From Pseudomonadota bacterium (GTDB lineage Bacteria; Pseudomonadota; Alphaproteobacteria; Rhizobiales; Aestuariivirgaceae), in the NCBI GenBank assembly GCA_963205315.1, contig CAUJIO010000069.1:1-64000 (forward strand): 64,000 nt of DNA, given 5' to 3'. The notes beneath the pieces are model-generated. The model was not told the DNA's origin, searched no databases, and saw only the letters and a program-made list of their open reading frames with translations. Below are positions 26,775 to 36,224 of this stretch, one piece after another; position 1 is the stretch's first letter; the number at the start of each line of letters is the position of its first letter. The position numbers and the translations under genes were made by a program.

Positions 26775-27320
26775 ATGGACCTTCGCCACGGCTTCGACAT
26801 CAAGCGCTACATCCGAAATATCCCGGATTATCCCAAGCCCGGTATCATGTTCCGCGTCATCACGACCTTGCTGTCCAACATGCACGGCTTCCGCGCCGCC
26901 GTCGATGAACTTGCCTGGCCGTTCCTCAAGGGTGAGATCGACTACGTCGCCGGCATCGAAGCGCGCGGGTTTATTCTCGGCGGAGCCGTGGCGCACAATC
27001 TTGGCCGCGGTTTCATTCCCATCCGCAAGAAGGGCAAGTTGCCCTCCAAGGTCATCGGCCAGGAATATCAGCTCGAGTATGGCGTTGACACGATCGAGAT
27101 CCACGCCGATGCCGTCCAGAAAGGTGACAGGGTGTTGCTGATCGACGACCTGATCGCGACGGGCGGTACTGCGGGTGCCGCCATCGACCTGATCCGCAAG
27201 TCAGGCGGAGAAGTCGTGTCGGCCGCCTTCGTCATCGACCTGCCGGACCTTGGCGGATCTGCAAAGCTGAAGGCCAAGGGCGTGAAGGTACATACGCTGG
27301 TGAGCTTCGAGGGTCACTGA
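26775..27320 (+). CDS. apt: Adenine phosphoribosyltransferase
   Basis: 181 residues. It makes AMP from adenine and PRPP. Signature: [35 protein letters not shown] and the PRPP loop [14 protein letters not shown] near 127-140. AAAGGA sits eight bases before the ATG at 26775, favouring it over an ATG nine codons upstream. It recycles adenine released by MtnP and uses PRPP from Prs. The end overlaps the maoC gene stop by 7 bp. Confidence 0.96.
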   Translation: MDLRHGFDIKRYIRNIPDYPKPGIMFRVITTLLSNMHGFRAAVDELAWPFLKGEIDYVAGIEARGFILGGAVAHNLGRGFIPIRKKGKLPSKVIGQEYQLEYGVDTIEIHADAVQKGDRVLLIDDLIATGGTAGAAIDLIRKSGGEVVSAAFVIDLPDLGGSAKLKAKGVKVHTLVSFEGH

Positions 27321-27796
27321 GGACGTTTCGGCGTCAAGGCCTTGCCCTCGAAGGAAAACGTCAGGACGCCATTCTGGTCGTAACCTTCGTTGAGTGCGAA
27401 GACCAGTCCCCAGTGCGGGCGCGAGTTCAGCTCGCGTTTGCCGGTCACGGTCGAACGGTAGTGGATCGTGTCGCCCGGACAAACCGGCTTCAGCCAGCGC
27501 AAATTATTGAAACCCGGAGAAGGCCCAAGAGGTGCCGGCTCGCGGCCCGCAGCGCGCATCTTGTCCCAGGCCGCCTGATTGGTGGCGACATAACACTTCA
27601 TCCAAGCAGACGCCGTATGCCAGCCAGAGGCCGAGAGCCTGCCGAAGGGTCCAGCCGCAGCAGCTTCATCATCGAGATGGAATGGCTGAGGATCGTACTT
27701 CCTCGCAAATGCCAAAATGGCCTCGCGCGTGAAGTGGTAGCTTCCGAGATCGGCGGTGAAGCCAGCTTCGATCTCTTCGAGATAGAGCCCCATCAT
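27314..27796 (-). CDS. MaoC-family dehydratase, second of a tandem pair
   Basis: 160 residues of the hot-dog fold. The R-hydratase dyad sits in [20 protein letters not shown] (Asp, His near 35-41), followed by [13 protein letters not shown]. Members hydrate trans-2-enoyl-CoAs. It starts inside the stop of the preceding MaoC gene (ATGA overlap) and aligns with it along its length, so the two arose by duplication and may form a heterodimer. Confidence 0.9.
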   Translation of the reverse strand: MMGLYLEEIEAGFTADLGSYHFTREAILAFARKYDPQPFHLDDEAAAAGPFGRLSASGWHTASAWMKCYVATNQAAWDKMRAAGREPAPLGPSPGFNNLRWLKPVCPGDTIHYRSTVTGKRELNSRPHWGLVFALNEGYDQNGVLTFSFEGKALTPKRPQ

Positions 27797-28248
27797 GGAT
27801 TGCGCACCCTCATGAACTGCACGCCGGTGATTTCACACTTGAGCTCACCCGTTGTGTTGAGAAGCTCGAACCTCATGCGGAGAATTCCCATTTCGGGGCG
27901 CTTCGACGATACGCGGCGAGAGAGAACCGTGGCTCGTCCCGTCAGAGTTTCATCAGCATACACAGGCCGCAGCCACTTCACCTCTTCCATGGAATTCGAC
28001 GCCATGGCGGCGGATTTGTTGGCGTAGCCGTCGACCGACAGGCGGATCAGGATTGAACATGACTGCCACCCCGACGCCGCCAATCCTCCGAGCACGGAGT
28101 TTTTCCCCGCCTCCTCGCTCAGATGAAACGGCTGCGGGTCCCATTCCCGGGCATAGTCAATCAACTCGTCTTTCGACAGGTAATAGGTGCCGAGCTGGAT
28201 CACCAGCCCTTCCGGAAAGTCCTCATAATGCAACAGCCCGGACGTCAC
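27793..28248 (-). CDS. MaoC-family dehydratase, first of a tandem pair
   Basis: 151 residues with the MaoC segment EWDPQPFHLSEEAGKNSVLGG near 35-55 and LAASGWQSCSILI after it. The KWLRPVYADETLTG block parallels [14 protein letters not shown] in its neighbour. The substrate is unknown. It overlaps both ychF (4 bp, ATGA) and the next MaoC gene (4 bp), so the three are translated in series. Confidence 0.9.
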   Translation of the reverse strand: MTSGLLHYEDFPEGLVIQLGTYYLSKDELIDYAREWDPQPFHLSEEAGKNSVLGGLAASGWQSCSILIRLSVDGYANKSAAMASNSMEEVKWLRPVYADETLTGRATVLSRRVSSKRPEMGILRMRFELLNTTGELKCEITGVQFMRVRNP

Positions 28249-29342
28249 GTCGCAAACCGGAAATGCATCACGTCACCGTCCTTCACGACATAGTCCTTGC
28301 CTTCAAGCCGGAACTTGCCGAGCTCGCGCGCACCCGCCTCGCCAATTCCGGCGACGTAGTCTTCATAGGCAATGGTTTCAGCGCGGATATAGCCCTTCTC
28401 GAAATCCGTATGGATGACGCCGGCTGCACCCGGGCCCTTGGTGCCCTTGGTGATGGTCCAGGCGCGGGCTTCCTTTGGGCCAACGGTGAAATAAGTCACC
28501 AGGTGCAGCAGGTCGTAACCAGCGCGGATGACCCGGTTCAGTCCCGGCTCAGTCAGGCCAACGGCATCGAGATAGTCCTTTTGATCTGCCTCGGGCAGAA
28601 CCGCAATCTCGCTCTCGATCTTGGCCGAGACGACGCAGGCCACGGCGTCTTCTTCTTTGGCGCGGGCAAAAACGCGGGCTGAAAATTCGTTGCCCTTGTC
28701 AGCGGCCGCTTCCTCGACGTTGCAGACATAGAGCACGGGCTTCGACGACAGCAGACCAAGGCCCTTGAAGATCTTCTCTTCTTCCGGTGTCCGCTCCGTG
28801 AGGCGCGCCGGCTTGCCCTCGCGCAGCAGCACCAGCGCGCGGTTCATCAGGTCGGCCAGCTCCTTGGCTTCCTTGTCACCGGTCTTGCCGCGCTTCTCGA
28901 GTGCCGGCACACGCTTCTCGAGCGAGTCCATGTCGGCCAGCATCAGCTCGGTCTCGATTGTATCGATATCGGCAACAGGATCGATCTTGCCTTCGACATG
29001 AGTGATATCGCCATCCTCGAAGCAGCGCACCACATGGGCAATGGCATCGACCTCACGGATATTGGCAAGGAACTGGTTGCCGAGGCCTTCGCCCTTCGAT
29101 GCGCCGCGCACCAGACCGGCGATGTCGACGAAGGTCAGCCGCGTCGGGATGATCTGTTGCGAACCGGCGATCTTCGCCAGAACCTCAAGCCGGGGATCGG
29201 GAACGCCGACATCGCCGACGTTCGGCTCGATGGTGCAGAATGGATAGTTCGCTGCCTGCGCCGCAGCCGTCTGCGTCAGCGCGTTGAAGAGCGTCGACTT
29301 GCCGACATTCGGAAGTCCGACGATGCCACACTTGAAACCCAT
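28245..29342 (-). CDS. ychF: Ribosome-binding ATPase YchF (Obg-like)
   Basis: 365 residues. The GTPase-fold motifs are GLPNVGKST (G1, near 8-16), DIAGLV (G3) and, in place of NKxD, CNVEEA, the change that makes YchF an ATPase. A coiled-coil insertion and a C-terminal TGS domain ([16 protein letters not shown]) follow. The start at 29342 is preferred over a frame 46 codons longer because the G1 core begins immediately. It shares one base with the pth stop. Confidence 0.97.
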   Translation of the reverse strand: MGFKCGIVGLPNVGKSTLFNALTQTAAAQAANYPFCTIEPNVGDVGVPDPRLEVLAKIAGSQQIIPTRLTFVDIAGLVRGASKGEGLGNQFLANIREVDAIAHVVRCFEDGDITHVEGKIDPVADIDTIETELMLADMDSLEKRVPALEKRGKTGDKEAKELADLMNRALVLLREGKPARLTERTPEEEKIFKGLGLLSSKPVLYVCNVEEAAADKGNEFSARVFARAKEEDAVACVVSAKIESEIAVLPEADQKDYLDAVGLTEPGLNRVIRAGYDLLHLVTYFTVGPKEARAWTITKGTKGPGAAGVIHTDFEKGYIRAETIAYEDYVAGIGEAGARELGKFRLEGKDYVVKDGDVMHFRFAT

Positions 29343-29944
29343 CAGTTCGTCTCTTTCTTCGGCGGCTTCTCTGGCGGCGGATTGATCGCCAGATGCACCT
29401 TGTTCTGGAATGTCCCCTCCTCGCCCTTGACGAGAAGCGGAATGTATTCGGCCACCGCGTCGAGCAGCGGCTCGAGCCATGCCTTGTCGGCCTTGGCGAA
29501 ATCGCTCAGCACATGCGGATGCACGAGGTTCTTGTCACCCGGATGGCCGATGCCCAGCCGCACGCGCTGAAAATGCGGGCCGCAATGCGCGATCATCGAG
29601 CGGATGCCATTGTGTCCGGCGGCACCGCCGCCGAGCTTCACCCGCACCTTGCCCGGTTCGAGATCGAGTTCGTCATAGAGCACGATCACGTTTGCCGGGT
29701 CGATGCCATAGAAACTCATGGCAGCCCCAACGGAGCGGCCGCTTTCGTTCATGAAGGTCTGAGGCTTCAGCACCAGAACTTTCTCGCCCGCGAAGCTGCC
29801 TTCGGACGTCTCACCCTGGAACCGCTTGCGCCACGGCGAAAAACCATGGCGGCGGACGAGTTCGTCCACCGCCATAAAGCCGATATTGTGCCGGTTGCCC
29901 TGATATTTGGAGCCCGGATTGCCGAGCCCCACGAGAAGGTGCAT
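29342..29944 (-). CDS. pth: Peptidyl-tRNA hydrolase
   Basis: 200 residues. It releases peptides from peptidyl-tRNAs that drop off ribosomes. [19 protein letters not shown] (catalytic His20 region), [13 protein letters not shown] and [24 protein letters not shown] are the family signatures. A Pro/Lys-rich tail ends the protein. It lies 21 bp after rplY, the usual rplY-pth-ychF order. Confidence 0.97.
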   Translation of the reverse strand: MHLLVGLGNPGSKYQGNRHNIGFMAVDELVRRHGFSPWRKRFQGETSEGSFAGEKVLVLKPQTFMNESGRSVGAAMSFYGIDPANVIVLYDELDLEPGKVRVKLGGGAAGHNGIRSMIAHCGPHFQRVRLGIGHPGDKNLVHPHVLSDFAKADKAWLEPLLDAVAEYIPLLVKGEEGTFQNKVHLAINPPPEKPPKKETN

Positions 29945-29965
29945 CTGGCCCGCCTGTGAAGCGAA

Positions 29966-30688
29966 TTACTTCTTCTTGGCGGCCGGAGCGGCAGGAGCCG
30001 CACCCTTTGCAGGTGCTGCACCCTTGGCAGGTGCTGCGCCCTTTGCAGGTGCTGCAGCAGCGGCCGGAGCCTTCTGGTTGCTGGCCGGAACTTCGCCAGC
30101 CGCAGCCACCGGAACTTCTTCTTCCTTGGCCTGGGCCGAAATGGCGCAGAGTGTCACGTCGTCCTTGCTGACCGCCGACACGCCTTCCGGCAGCGTGATC
30201 TGCGACAGATGGATCGACTGGCCGACCTGCATGCCGGTGAGATCGACAGTGATCTCGTCGGGAATGAGATTGGCCGAGCAGTAGAGCGACACGGTGTGCG
30301 AAACGATGTTGAGGGCACCACCGGCCTTGATGCCGGGAGCAGCTTCCTGATTCTTGAAGTGAACGGGAACTTCAACCGCCACTCGGGCATTGGGGCCGAG
30401 GCGCAGGAAGTCGACGTGGATGATGAAATCACGCACCGGCTCGAACTGGACGTCGCGCGGAATGGCGCGGACCGTCTTGCCATCGACCTCGAGATCGATC
30501 AGCGTGGACATGAAGCGGCCCGTCTGGACGTGCGGGAACACATCGCCGTAGACGAGGGAAATCAACTGGGGTTCCTGCTTGTCGCCATAAACGACACCGG
30601 GAACGAGGCCTTCACGGCGGACTGCGCGAGAGGCCCCCTTGCCTGCCCGGGCGCGCGACGCGGCCTTGAGCTGCACGATCTTGGACAT
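29966..30688 (-). CDS. rplY: 50S ribosomal protein L25 / general stress protein Ctc
   Basis: 240 residues. L25 binds 5S rRNA. The N-terminal 5S-binding domain (about 1-95, with GLVPGVVYGDKQEPQLI) is followed by the Ctc-type TL5 domain (about 100-190). The C-terminus is a low-complexity tail with three AAPAKG repeats and AAKKK. First gene of the rplY-pth-ychF-maoC-maoC operon; promoter at 30760-30788. Confidence 0.96.
   Translation of the reverse strand: MSKIVQLKAASRARAGKGASRAVRREGLVPGVVYGDKQEPQLISLVYGDVFPHVQTGRFMSTLIDLEVDGKTVRAIPRDVQFEPVRDFIIHVDFLRLGPNARVAVEVPVHFKNQEAAPGIKAGGALNIVSHTVSLYCSANLIPDEITVDLTGMQVGQSIHLSQITLPEGVSAVSKDDVTLCAISAQAKEEEVPVAAAGEVPASNQKAPAAAAAPAKGAAPAKGAAPAKGAAPAAPAAKKK
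29992..30057. repeat. 18-bp tandem repeats in the rplY tail
   Basis: About three and a half copies of an 18-bp unit (caggtgctgc-rccctttg on the plus strand) encode Ala-Ala-Pro-Ala-Lys-Gly repeats at the L25 C-terminus. The copies differ at only a few positions, so number may vary between strains by slippage. Confidence 0.75.
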
Positions 30689-30759
30689 GGTATACTCCTG
30701 AGTATGATGAGACCGGCCAGCCTTCCTCCAGGGGTGAACGACGCCAGACGGACGGCGGC

Positions 30760-30788
30760 CCTATAGCCGAACCAGCCAACGAGTGCAA
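30760..30788 (-). promoter_or_regulatory. Promoter of the rplY operon
   Basis: TTGCAC (30783-30788) and TATAGG (30760-30765) are spaced by 17 bp. Transcription would start near 30753, giving a leader of about 65 bases before the rplY ATG at 30688. The rest of 30789-30916 shows no gene. Confidence 0.6.
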
Positions 30789-30916
30789 CCCGAGCCGTTT
30801 CCGCTACGCCTCAGCATCACGGGAGCGAGGATTATGTCCGCAATCCTGACCCTTCGCCGCGCCGTCTTGACCAGCACTTGATCGGCTGGGCGACTGAAGC
30901 AGGCGCGTCCTTGTCA

Positions 30917-31648
30917 TCAATACTCCGGCGCGAACACCCAGGGATCAGCAATATCGCCGATTGTTACGGTGGTTGCGGATTTGAGCCGTTTCGGTGTCGA
31001 CTTTTCAGCGTCTGATTCCATGGTGCCGGTTTTGATGATGACCTTCCGGTTCAGGAAGTTGGCGCTGACGTCCTCGATCTCGCCACTCATCCGGTTGAGG
31101 TTGTACCGGTCATAGCCAATCAATCGGAAGTCATTCTTTTCATGGCGAAAACGGAAGGTGACGTTGCCAGTGTCCGAGCCTCCCGACGAAGAGAAATAGT
31201 AGAGCGCGACAACGAGGCTGCCACGATCAATGGAGACCCCGCCGGCTTCCGACAGCGGATCGGACTCGTTGGTATACTGGATGCGCGGAATGATGCTGCT
31301 GTTGGCCAGTTCAAGCCGGTAGCCTCCCGCCTTGTCGGCGAACGCCACGGCGAGCATCCGCGGGTTCGTGTCGAGTGGTACGTCCATGTTGAGATCCGGC
31401 TTGATCAAATTGGCGGCATCGGTGTCATGCAGCACCATCACCAGGTCGTCGGCCCCATCCTTGTTCAGGTCGCCCCTGATCTCCTTCTCCAGCACCCAGC
31501 CCGTGGGCACGAATGATGCCGCGTCGTCACCGGTCTCCGCCAGATCCGGATAGGTCACGGGCGGCGCCTCACCCTCTTCCTGAGCGAAAGCACCAGTTGT
31601 CAGAACCAGGCAATAAACAAGAGAGAGAATGGCGGCAGCGCGCATCAT
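30917..31648 (-). CDS. Secreted protein with a calcium-binding-like DLNKDGADD loop
   Basis: 243 residues. A signal peptide (MMRAAAILSLVYCLVLTTGAFA) is followed by EIRGDLNKDGADDLVMVLHD, a DxNxDGxxD loop like those of FG-GAP/VCBS repeats, and by strand-rich sequence ending VTIGDIADPWVFAPEY. It may bind calcium or be part of an extracellular repeat-type fold. AAGGA seven bases before the ATG at 31648 fixes the start. I cannot name a family. Confidence 0.7.
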   Translation of the reverse strand: MMRAAAILSLVYCLVLTTGAFAQEEGEAPPVTYPDLAETGDDAASFVPTGWVLEKEIRGDLNKDGADDLVMVLHDTDAANLIKPDLNMDVPLDTNPRMLAVAFADKAGGYRLELANSSIIPRIQYTNESDPLSEAGGVSIDRGSLVVALYYFSSSGGSDTGNVTFRFRHEKNDFRLIGYDRYNLNRMSGEIEDVSANFLNRKVIIKTGTMESDAEKSTPKRLKSATTVTIGDIADPWVFAPEY

Positions 31649-31799
31649 GCAACGATCCTTGAGTGGGTTGAGCGATGCCATAGGGCAGGATCGGTTGCAA
31701 AACTGTGACACCCGTCACCCCGCAAAGCCATTCTGATGACGCACGGCGACTTCTGATGTAATCTCTTCATGGCCGTCGTGGCCGTGGGGAGAACGACAC

Positions 31800-32057
31800 A
31801 TGGGTATTATCTGGACGATCATCATCGGCTTCATCGCTGGCATCGTTGCCAAGTTCCTGATGCCCGGAAAGAACGAACCGCAAGGCTTCGTGCTGACCGC
31901 TATTCTCGGCATCGTCGGCGCCTTCGTGGCAAGCTATCTCGGCCAGGCACTTGGCTTTTACGCGCCTGGCGAGGGCGCAGGCCTTATCGGCGCCATCGTC
32001 GGTGCCATTATCGTGCTCGTCGTCTACGGCATGATCACCAAGAACCGCGCCGCCTGA
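31800..32057 (+). CDS. GlsB/YeaQ/YmgE family small membrane protein
   Basis: 85 residues, three hydrophobic helices. IIGFIAGIVAKFLMPG at the N-terminus and ILGIVGAFVASYLGQALGF in the middle are the transglycosylase-associated (YeaQ/YmgE) family blocks. Members are stress-induced inner-membrane proteins without a known biochemical activity. Convergent with prs. Confidence 0.9.
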   Translation: MGIIWTIIIGFIAGIVAKFLMPGKNEPQGFVLTAILGIVGAFVASYLGQALGFYAPGEGAGLIGAIVGAIIVLVVYGMITKNRAA

Positions 32058-32069
32058 CAGGGCACGCGT

Positions 32070-33005
32070 CTACTCGAACAGGCTCGAAACGCTCTCCTCG
32101 CGGCTGGTGCGGCCAATGGCCTCTCCCAGCAGCGAGGCGATCGGCATGTTGCGGATGTTTCGCGCGATCTTGACGGCCTCTGTCGGCTGGATCGAGTCGG
32201 TGATCACCAGTTCCTTGAGCTTCGACGACGTAATGCGCGACACCGCACCGCCCGACAATACGCCGTGGGTGATGTAGGCCGTGACATCCTTGGCGCCCTT
32301 GGTGAGCAGCGCTTCAGCGGCGTTGACAAGCGTGCCGCCAGAATCGACGATATCGTCAATGAGAATGCAGGACTTGCCCTGCACATCGCCGATGATGTTC
32401 ATGACTTCGGATTCACCCGCACGCTCACGACGCTTGTCCACGATGGCCAGCGGCGTATCCAGGCGTTTGGCGAGAGCCCGCGCGCGCACCACGCCGCCAA
32501 CGTCCGGAGAGACGACGACCGTGTTGGCGATATCCATGTGTTGCTTGATGTCACGCACCATGACGGGGCCGGCGAAGAGATTGTCGGTCGGAATATCGAA
32601 GAAGCCCTGGATTTGTCCGGCATGCAGGTCCATCGTCAACACGCGGTCGGCGCCGGCGCGAGTGATGAGATTGGCCACGAGTTTGGCTGAAATCGGCGTG
32701 CGGGGCCCAGGCTTGCGGTCCTGCCTGGCATAGCCGAAATACGGAATGACGGCCGTGACACGTTTGGCAGATGAGCGCTTCAGTGCATCGATGATGATCA
32801 GCAGTTCCATCAGATGGTCGTTGGCCGGGAAACTGGTCGACTGGACGACGAACATGTCCTGACCGCGCACATTCTCCTGGATCTCGACGAACACTTCCAT
32901 ATCGTTGAAGCGCTTCACCACCGCCTTCGTCATCGGCATGTTGAGATAGGAACATATGCCTTCAGCCAGTGGCCGGTTGCTGTTGCCTGCCACGATCTTC
33001 ATCAT
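32070..33005 (-). CDS. prs: Ribose-phosphate pyrophosphokinase
   Basis: 311 residues. It makes PRPP from ribose-5-phosphate and ATP for purine, pyrimidine, His and Trp synthesis. Signatures: [50 protein letters not shown] and the PRPP loop [19 protein letters not shown] seven bases before the first ATG (33005) favours it over the adjacent ATG. Its own promoter is at 33038-33065. Confidence 0.97.
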   Translation of the reverse strand: MMKIVAGNSNRPLAEGICSYLNMPMTKAVVKRFNDMEVFVEIQENVRGQDMFVVQSTSFPANDHLMELLIIIDALKRSSAKRVTAVIPYFGYARQDRKPGPRTPISAKLVANLITRAGADRVLTMDLHAGQIQGFFDIPTDNLFAGPVMVRDIKQHMDIANTVVVSPDVGGVVRARALAKRLDTPLAIVDKRRERAGESEVMNIIGDVQGKSCILIDDIVDSGGTLVNAAEALLTKGAKDVTAYITHGVLSGGAVSRITSSKLKELVITDSIQPTEAVKIARNIRNMPIASLLGEAIGRTSREESVSSLFE

Positions 33006-33037
33006 GCTGAAATCCCCTGAGTGCCCGGATGCGCGCG

Positions 33038-33065
33038 TCTATAACAACCGCATGACAGGAATCAA
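33038..33065 (-). promoter_or_regulatory. Promoter of prs
   Basis: TTGATT (33060-33065) and TATAGA (33038-33043) are spaced by 16 bp. Transcription would start near 33031, about 25 bases before the ATG, so prs need not depend on the upstream lgt operon. Confidence 0.55.
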
Positions 33066-33117
33066 AGCGCCAATTCTCCGCATGTGCAGAATGGCAGCAA
33101 TTCGGGCTGGATGGGGC

Positions 33118-34299
33118 CTACTGGAAGCGGTTGACGATGTCGAAAATACCGGTCGCGGCGCCTTCCGCCACGGCAAAGGCGGCAGGACCCCAGCCCTGGT
33201 CAAGCGAGCCTCTCGGCACGTTGTTCGCCTGCTTCACGTCTCCCAACATCTTGCCGTCCGGAGACTGCACTTCCCACCGTACTGAAACTGTTTCGTTGGC
33301 CGTGCCCTTGGCCGCAACCTTGACCCGGCCGACGATGGTGAGCGCATTGGGCGCGCGCCGGGTGACGACGGGCCAGCCAGCCGCCGACAACGTCTTTCGC
33401 ATCGCCGCTGTCAGTTCTGCATCGCCACCGCCGGGGGAGCCTTTGACGGGCATCACCGCCACGGCACGAATCTGGACACCCTTTGCCGCCTTGCCCTTCT
33501 GCGCATCTCCAGGTGGAGTTGCGGTCTCGGTCTCTTCCGGCACCGGATCGGCACCGGGCTTGGTCGCCGCAGCGGCCGCTTCCGCCATCAGTGCTTCATT
33601 GGGCTGTGGCTCGGTGAAAGCGGCCGCCATAGCCGGGTCCTCCGGTGGCGCCACCATGTCGAGACCGGCAGATTCCATGCCGGGACCGTTCAAAGTCTCG
33701 AAATCGACTTCGCGGTGGGCGTCAGAGCCCGCCAGCACGAAATACTCTGCTGGCGGCACGTAGAGTGCTGAGATGCGGGTTGCGAAGCCCAATTCCGCCA
33801 GTTTCTTCGCCATCGCCTCTGTGGTGCGCCGCGCGATGCGCTCGACGACCGCGGAACTGACAGCCGACCAGGGATCGCTGCCCGCTGGCAGTCCAGCATT
33901 GTCTTCGCCGTCAATTGTCTGGATCAATACCCCATCGGCGTCCCGCAACTGCCATTGATAGACAATATGAACGCCTGAATTCTGAATCGTACCCTGAAAT
34001 TGTCCCGTCAGGGTGAAACTGCCGGACTGGAAATTGCCCTCGACGATTCCGATGTCGCGCTCGCCGCCGCTGACGGCCAGTGCCGTCTTGAGGTCACCAA
34101 GTTTCGCCGGTGGAACCCCTGTCACCTGTTGCAACGACACCGGCGGCACAGTCTTGCCCCGCGGTTCGGTCGGACTTGAATCGTTGAGCAGCGATGCGCT
34201 GCTGCATGACGCAAGCAGAAACACCAGCACCGCCATCAGCGCGCCGAAGCGGAAGGGCTGTAACTTGTCCAGCCACACAGTGAATCCCGGATACCGCAT
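33118..34299 (-). CDS. Putative lipoprotein, last gene of the lgt operon
   Basis: 393 residues. The N-terminus ends in a lipobox LLASC (Cys32). An N-terminal domain (to about 210) has strand-rich sequence with GNFQSGSFTLTGQF; a linker rich in Pro, Ala and Glu follows; a C-terminal domain from about 275 has RAVAVMPVKGSPGGGDAELT and VSVRWEVQSPDGKMLGDVKQ. I do not recognise the family. The start overlaps the preceding gene's stop by one base (TGATG), so it is coupled to it. Confidence 0.7.
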   Translation of the reverse strand: MRYPGFTVWLDKLQPFRFGALMAVLVFLLASCSSASLLNDSSPTEPRGKTVPPVSLQQVTGVPPAKLGDLKTALAVSGGERDIGIVEGNFQSGSFTLTGQFQGTIQNSGVHIVYQWQLRDADGVLIQTIDGEDNAGLPAGSDPWSAVSSAVVERIARRTTEAMAKKLAELGFATRISALYVPPAEYFVLAGSDAHREVDFETLNGPGMESAGLDMVAPPEDPAMAAAFTEPQPNEALMAEAAAAATKPGADPVPEETETATPPGDAQKGKAAKGVQIRAVAVMPVKGSPGGGDAELTAAMRKTLSAAGWPVVTRRAPNALTIVGRVKVAAKGTANETVSVRWEVQSPDGKMLGDVKQANNVPRGSLDQGWGPAAFAVAEGAATGIFDIVNRFQ

Positions 34300-35453
34300 C
34301 AGTTCCGAATTATCATCTCCAGCGGGTGCTTCGATACTGCCTCCGCAACTTTTTCACCAATGATATAGGTGCGGCCAAGGCAGAATGCCGATCCAGCCTC
34401 GGAATTCATGAGGATCATGTGGGCGAAAAACACCATCCCCTGCTGGATCTGGACAGGATTGTCTTTGTAGAACATAGGATTATCCATCCAGCTTGGCGTA
34501 AACTTGGCGCCCAGTGAGTATCCGCAGGCGTTCAGCCGGTGATTTCTCATGCCGTGATCGTCCATGACCCGCGCGTGGGCGGCAAAGACCTCGCCCGCGG
34601 TGAAGCCGGGCCGCAGCTTCGTTTCGACTTCGGCCAGCGCAGCGCGCGCCGCCACGTCCATTGCCATATGCGCTTTCGATGGCTTGCCGATGATGAGCGT
34701 GCGCATGAATGCCGCATGATAGTGCCGGTAGACGCCGGCCCATTCGAGCGTCAGCTGGTCGCGTTTGGAAAGCTTGCGCCGGCCCGACTTGTAGCGGCAG
34801 AGCAACGCGTCGCGGCCGGACCCTATGATGAACTCGTTGGCCGGATAATCGCCGCCACCCGCGAAGACCGCCCCCTGTTGTGCCGCAAGGATCTCGCCCT
34901 CGTCTGCACCGGCCCTTGTCTTGCGGATCGCCGCCTTGAGCGCCAGATCGCCAAGTTCACCCGCCTTGCGCACATATTTGAGTTCGGCCGCCGATTTCAC
35001 CAGCCGGACCATGTTCACAAGTTCATTGGCATCCGACATGCTGCAAAATCCGTCGAGTGCAGCGTCGACCGCCTTGCCGTTGAAATGCGTCAGGCCATAA
35101 GACTGGCTCTCGATGCCGAGCCGCTTGCCCCGGCACTTCAGCTCTTCGAGCATCTCTTTCAACTGTACCGCTGGCTGGGCACCAGCCTGATCGGTCCAGA
35201 TGCGGATGTCCTCGATGATCGAGGTGTGCTGTGCCTGCCGCAGATCAGCCGAACGCGTGAGCAGCGCAAGGCGGCCATCGGCACCGAGATAGAGACACTG
35301 GAAGAAGCAGAACCCGAACGTGTCATATCCCGTCAGGTAATACATGCTTTCCTGCTGGAACATCAGCAGCCCATCGAGTCCCTCCCTCTGCATCGCCGCC
35401 GTGACCTTGGCGATGCGGGCATCATATTCGGCGCGGGTAAAATGCAGGGCCAT
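34299..35453 (-). CDS. M24 (pita-bread) family protein without metal ligands
   Basis: 384 residues: an N-terminal creatinase-N domain (about 5-145) and a C-terminal M24 domain (150-375). At the positions of the five usual metal ligands I read Glu237 (for Asp, LTLEWAG), Ala248 (for Asp, YHAAFMRT), no His in NACGYSLG, His345 (for Glu, GMVFFAHM) and Leu359 (for Glu, FCLGRTY). It is therefore unlikely to be a metallo-aminopeptidase and more like creatinase or ectoine-hydrolase-type members. The substrate is unknown. Start ATG 35453; three bases after pgeF. Confidence 0.85.
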   Translation of the reverse strand: MALHFTRAEYDARIAKVTAAMQREGLDGLLMFQQESMYYLTGYDTFGFCFFQCLYLGADGRLALLTRSADLRQAQHTSIIEDIRIWTDQAGAQPAVQLKEMLEELKCRGKRLGIESQSYGLTHFNGKAVDAALDGFCSMSDANELVNMVRLVKSAAELKYVRKAGELGDLALKAAIRKTRAGADEGEILAAQQGAVFAGGGDYPANEFIIGSGRDALLCRYKSGRRKLSKRDQLTLEWAGVYRHYHAAFMRTLIIGKPSKAHMAMDVAARAALAEVETKLRPGFTAGEVFAAHARVMDDHGMRNHRLNACGYSLGAKFTPSWMDNPMFYKDNPVQIQQGMVFFAHMILMNSEAGSAFCLGRTYIIGEKVAEAVSKHPLEMIIRN

Positions 35454-35456
35454 GGG

Positions 35457-36224
35457 TCAGTCCTCACTGAGCGAGACGGCCGAGATCAGCCGTCCGTAGT
35501 CTTTCTCGTTGCGATGGGTCGTGCGGCGATAGCTGAAGAAGCGCTCCTCGTCGCTGAATGTGCAGAGCGACAGGTTGACGACGCTGCCCACACCTTCCGA
35601 CCTGAGGCGGGCCTCGATATAGCCCGGCAGGTCGAACATGAAGTGTCCTGGCCGCGGCGACGCGGCGAAAAATCGCTGGTTTGAAGGGTCGGCGTCAATG
35701 AAGCGCGACGGAAATTCCGGCCCCACCTCATACGCTGCCTGCGAAATCATCGGACCGATCACCGCGACGATATTCTCACGCTTCGCGCCCTCCGACTCCA
35801 TGGTCTCCAGCGTGCGGGTGGTCACACCGGTCAGCGCGCCTTTCCATCCGGCATGCGCCGCGCCAATGACGCGCGCCCTCGCATCTGCAAACAGCAACGG
35901 CCCGCAGTCAGCCGTCAAGACACCCAGCGCCACGCCCGGCGTCTTCGTCACAAGTGCATCAACTCGAGGCCGATCCTGTGTGGGCCAAGGCCCCGTCACC
36001 ACCATGGCATCCGGACTGTGCACTTGATAGGCGGAAAGCAGTTTGCCGGGATCGACGCCGAGCGTTTGCGCCACGAGGGCCCGGTTCTGTAACACCACGT
36101 CTCTGTCATCGCCGGACCCGAGGCCGCAATTGAGCGACGAGAAGATGCCTGTGGAGAAGCCGCCGCGGCGGGTGAAGAACCCATGCGACAAACCATCGAG
36201 CTTGAGTGCGTCTGACTGAATCAT
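35457..36224 (-). CDS. pgeF: Peptidoglycan editing factor PgeF (laccase-domain, YfiH family)
   Basis: 255 residues. YQVHSPD, VLTADCGPLLFAD and GAAHAGWKGALTGV carry the His/Cys metal site of the YfiH family. In E. coli the enzyme hydrolyses wrongly built muropeptide precursors; related proteins act on purine nucleosides. It overlaps the NDUFAF7-like gene by 4 bp and lies 3 bp before the M24-like gene. Confidence 0.93.
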   Translation of the reverse strand: MIQSDALKLDGLSHGFFTRRGGFSTGIFSSLNCGLGSGDDRDVVLQNRALVAQTLGVDPGKLLSAYQVHSPDAMVVTGPWPTQDRPRVDALVTKTPGVALGVLTADCGPLLFADARARVIGAAHAGWKGALTGVTTRTLETMESEGAKRENIVAVIGPMISQAAYEVGPEFPSRFIDADPSNQRFFAASPRPGHFMFDLPGYIEARLRSEGVGSVVNLSLCTFSDEERFFSYRRTTHRNEKDYGRLISAVSLSED

